This document shows positions 14,001 through 15,223 of a DNA stretch of 15,223 nucleotides, piece by piece. Every line of letters starts with the position of its first letter. Position 1 is the first letter of the stretch. The stretch is taken from assembly GCA_028704215.1 (NCBI GenBank), contig JAQVLJ010000015.1, positions 1-15,223 of the forward strand. The letters run 5' to 3'. The position numbers and the translations under genes are program-made. The stretch is from Clostridia bacterium. GTDB lineage: Bacteria > Bacillota > Clostridia > Christensenellales > UBA1242. The notes under the pieces were generated by a model. That model saw nothing but the letters and a program-made list of their open reading frames with translations, had not been told where the DNA came from and made no database searches.

Positions 14001-14672
14001 ATGGACAAACCATACTTTTTTTTAAAAATAAAAACAAAAAGAAAAAGAAAAATTATCATTTTTTCCGTAATATTTTTGCTAATTATTTTAATATCAACTT
14101 ATTTCGTAAAGGTAATAAATCCAATAATTGCTACTTATAGTTATGCCAAAGTAAATGCGCTTACAGAACAAGCAGTAAATCGGTCCAGTTTTGAAGTTTT
14201 GCGATCATTAAACTATGAAAGTTTAGTAAACATCATTAAAACAAGAGATGAAAAAATATCTTACATAGAAGCAAAAACTAATACAATGAACTTAGTCGTT
14301 CGCGATATTGTAGAAAAAGCTCAAAACAGCATGAACAACATAATGCTTGAGGGTATGAAATTACCATTAGGTACATTTTCTGGAATAAGTATATTTTTAG
14401 GAAAAGGTCCAAATATAACTCTAAAACTTGTACCAATGGGAGTTGTTAGTACAGAAATCGTTTCGAAGTTTTATAATGCTGGAATAAACAATACAATCCA
14501 TCGAATATATTTGCGTCTAAAAACACAAGTAAGCATTGTTTTACCTATAAAAAATAATTTAATCGACACAGTTAGCGAAATTATGTTATGTGAAAATGTT
14601 ATAGTTGGAGAAGTGCCAAACGTTTATTTTGAATCCAATCAATTACAAAACAAACTTGATTTACTACCATAA
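14001..14672 (+). CDS. yunB: sporulation protein YunB
   Basis: A 223-residue protein with a basic N-terminus (K-T-K-R-K-R-K), one membrane anchor (about residues 18-37) and an external domain. The run N-P-I-I-A-T-Y-S-Y-A-K-V-N-A-L and the middle block L-P-L-G-T-F-S-G, G-K-G-P-N-I, P-M-G-V-V are characteristic of YunB, a sigma-E regulon protein of B. subtilis whose molecular role is undefined. The start is the only possible one: an in-frame TAG lies at 13980-13982 and no other start codon follows for many residues. There is no ribosome binding site, and a TATATT element ends five bases before the ATG. The gene follows spoVAE by 36 bases. Confidence 0.85.
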   Translation: MDKPYFFLKIKTKRKRKIIIFSVIFLLIILISTYFVKVINPIIATYSYAKVNALTEQAVNRSSFEVLRSLNYESLVNIIKTRDEKISYIEAKTNTMNLVVRDIVEKAQNSMNNIMLEGMKLPLGTFSGISIFLGKGPNITLKLVPMGVVSTEIVSKFYNAGINNTIHRIYLRLKTQVSIVLPIKNNLIDTVSEIMLCENVIVGEVPNVYFESNQLQNKLDLLP

Positions 14673-14676
14673 TCTA

Positions 14677-14705
14677 TTGATAAAATGAAAAAAATTTGAT
14701 ATATT
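14677..14705 (+). promoter_or_regulatory. sigma-A promoter of the cysteine desulfurase gene, placed for a leaderless transcript
   Basis: TTGATA (14677-14682) and TATATT (14700-14705) match the consensus in 5 of 6 positions each and are 17 bases apart. The ATG at 14713 begins eight bases after the -10, so transcription should start at or next to the start codon. No ribosome binding site is present. Confidence 0.6.
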
Positions 14706-14712
14706 ATCAAAT
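14694..14712. repeat. perfect palindrome abutting the start of the cysteine desulfurase gene
   Basis: ATTTGATA (14694-14701) and TATCAAAT (14705-14712) form an exact 8-bp inverted repeat around TAT. It covers the -10 element and ends at the base before the ATG, a position suited to an operator. It could also form a hairpin at the end of the yunB transcript, but no T run follows. Confidence 0.6.
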
Positions 14713-15223
14713 ATGAATTACAAATACTTTGACAACGCTAGCACAACAAAGCCAAGCGATAATGTAATAAAATGTTACAATAATTATTTGGAGGATTATT
14801 TTAATCCTTCTTCTTTGTATTTACCAAGCAATCAAGTTAAAAAAAATATTGAACAATCGCGTTTAAAAATTTTAAAACTACTAAATGCTCAACCCAAATC
14901 ATATTTTATTTTTACTTCGTCAGCCACAGAAAGCAATAATACTGCATTGAAGAATGGTATTAGACGTAAGGACAAAAAAGCTATAATAACTATGGGTGAA
15001 CATTCATCAGTTTACAACCATGCAGTTGCTTTAAAAAATGAAGGGTACGATATTGAGTTTGCTAATCTATGCGGAGATGGAACTGTAAATATTGAACATT
15101 TATTGAGTTTAATTGTCACCTTTGAAAACTCCCATGGGACAAAACCATCAAAAGCCTATTATCAGGAAGTTTTAAATCAAATTGGCAAATCCCCATCCGA
15201 ATGTTTGATGGTTGGAAATGATG
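14713..15223 (+). CDS. cysteine desulfurase N-terminal part, in frame with a HAD-hydrolase fragment; runs off the window
   Basis: Residues 1-134 are the start of an NifS/IscS-type cysteine desulfurase, a PLP enzyme that takes sulfur from cysteine. Visible are Y-F-D-N-A-S-T-T-K-P (residues 5-14), F-N-P-S-S, F-T-S-S-A-T-E-S-N-N (67-76) and G-E-H-S-S-V (95-100, with the His that stacks on PLP). The family would continue with a segment ending in N-N-E-T-G and later the PLP Lys and the catalytic Cys. Instead, residues 135-170 read V-T-F-E-N-S, K144-P-S-K-A-Y-Y and C-L-M-V-G-N-D170, which is motif III/IV of a HAD hydrolase. The enzyme as drawn therefore lacks its Lys and Cys. The frame is still open at the last base. 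An artificial join is likelier than a real fusion. Confidence 0.75.
   Translation, partial: MNYKYFDNASTTKPSDNVIKCYNNYLEDYFNPSSLYLPSNQVKKNIEQSRLKILKLLNAQPKSYFIFTSSATESNNTALKNGIRRKDKKAIITMGEHSSVYNHAVALKNEGYDIEFANLCGDGTVNIEHLLSLIVTFENSHGTKPSKAYYQEVLNQIGKSPSECLMVGND
15115..15223 (+). other. HAD-hydrolase segment after a probable chimeric junction
   Basis: The final 109 bases encode T-F-E-N-S-x-x-x-K-P-S-K-A-Y-Y...C-L-M-V-G-N-D, the stretch between the motif III Lys and the motif IV Asp in HAD-superfamily phosphatases. By hand count about 38% of these bases are G or C, and TCC codons appear three times in 36 codons against none in the preceding 134. This suggests DNA from elsewhere in the genome or from another organism. 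Confidence 0.65.

Overview
The window is AT-rich, densely packed chromosomal DNA from an endospore-forming, low-GC Gram-positive bacterium. It is most likely an uncultured member of the Clostridia; I cannot name a genus. The reasons are a complete spoIIAA-spoIIAB-sigF operon, a spoVAC-spoVAD-spoVAE set without the extra spoVA genes of Bacillus, yunB, tRNA genes with encoded CCA ends, and normal use of TGA as a stop.

Layout. Positions 2-4606 hold a tight + strand operon with genes touching or overlapping by one base: a D-Ala-D-Ala carboxypeptidase cut by the left edge, an RluB/RsuA-type pseudouridine synthase, a BaiN/HI0933-type flavoprotein, a PlsC-type acyltransferase and a four-S1-domain protein. 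A probable bidirectional terminator and a convergent tRNA-Thr(CGT) close this block. Positions 4928-7951 hold a second operon: a membrane-anchored phospholipase-D-fold protein whose two HKD motifs are both degenerate, an endonuclease-IV-like TIM-barrel protein, and an RluA-type pseudouridine synthase. A strong promoter then drives a six-tRNA array (Pro, CAT-anticodon Ile2/Met, Asp, Phe, Thr, Tyr; 8091-8671) that ends in a clear intrinsic terminator.

The right half is sporulation DNA. The spoIIA operon (8857-10343) encodes the forespore switch: SpoIIAA and SpoIIAB control sigma-F. Its upstream region resembles a Spo0A-activated promoter with a long spacer. A 1.6-kb minus-strand gene for an Asn-rich lipoprotein with repeated N-[IV]-D-[TS]-Y motifs lies between sigF and spoVAC. 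After it come spoVAC-D-E (dipicolinic acid transport), yunB, and a cysteine desulfurase gene.

The most striking points are these. (1) The last 109 bases switch in frame from a cysteine desulfurase to a HAD-hydrolase sequence of different base composition, most likely an assembly chimera at a contig end. (2) The phospholipase-D-like protein has lost the catalytic His and Lys of both active-site halves. (3) The Asn-rich lipoprotein with NIDTY-type repeats is embedded in the sporulation cluster. (4) The two last genes lack ribosome binding sites, and the last one has a promoter placed so that transcription would begin at the start codon, with a perfect palindrome in between. I recognise no defence system, mobile element or CRISPR array.
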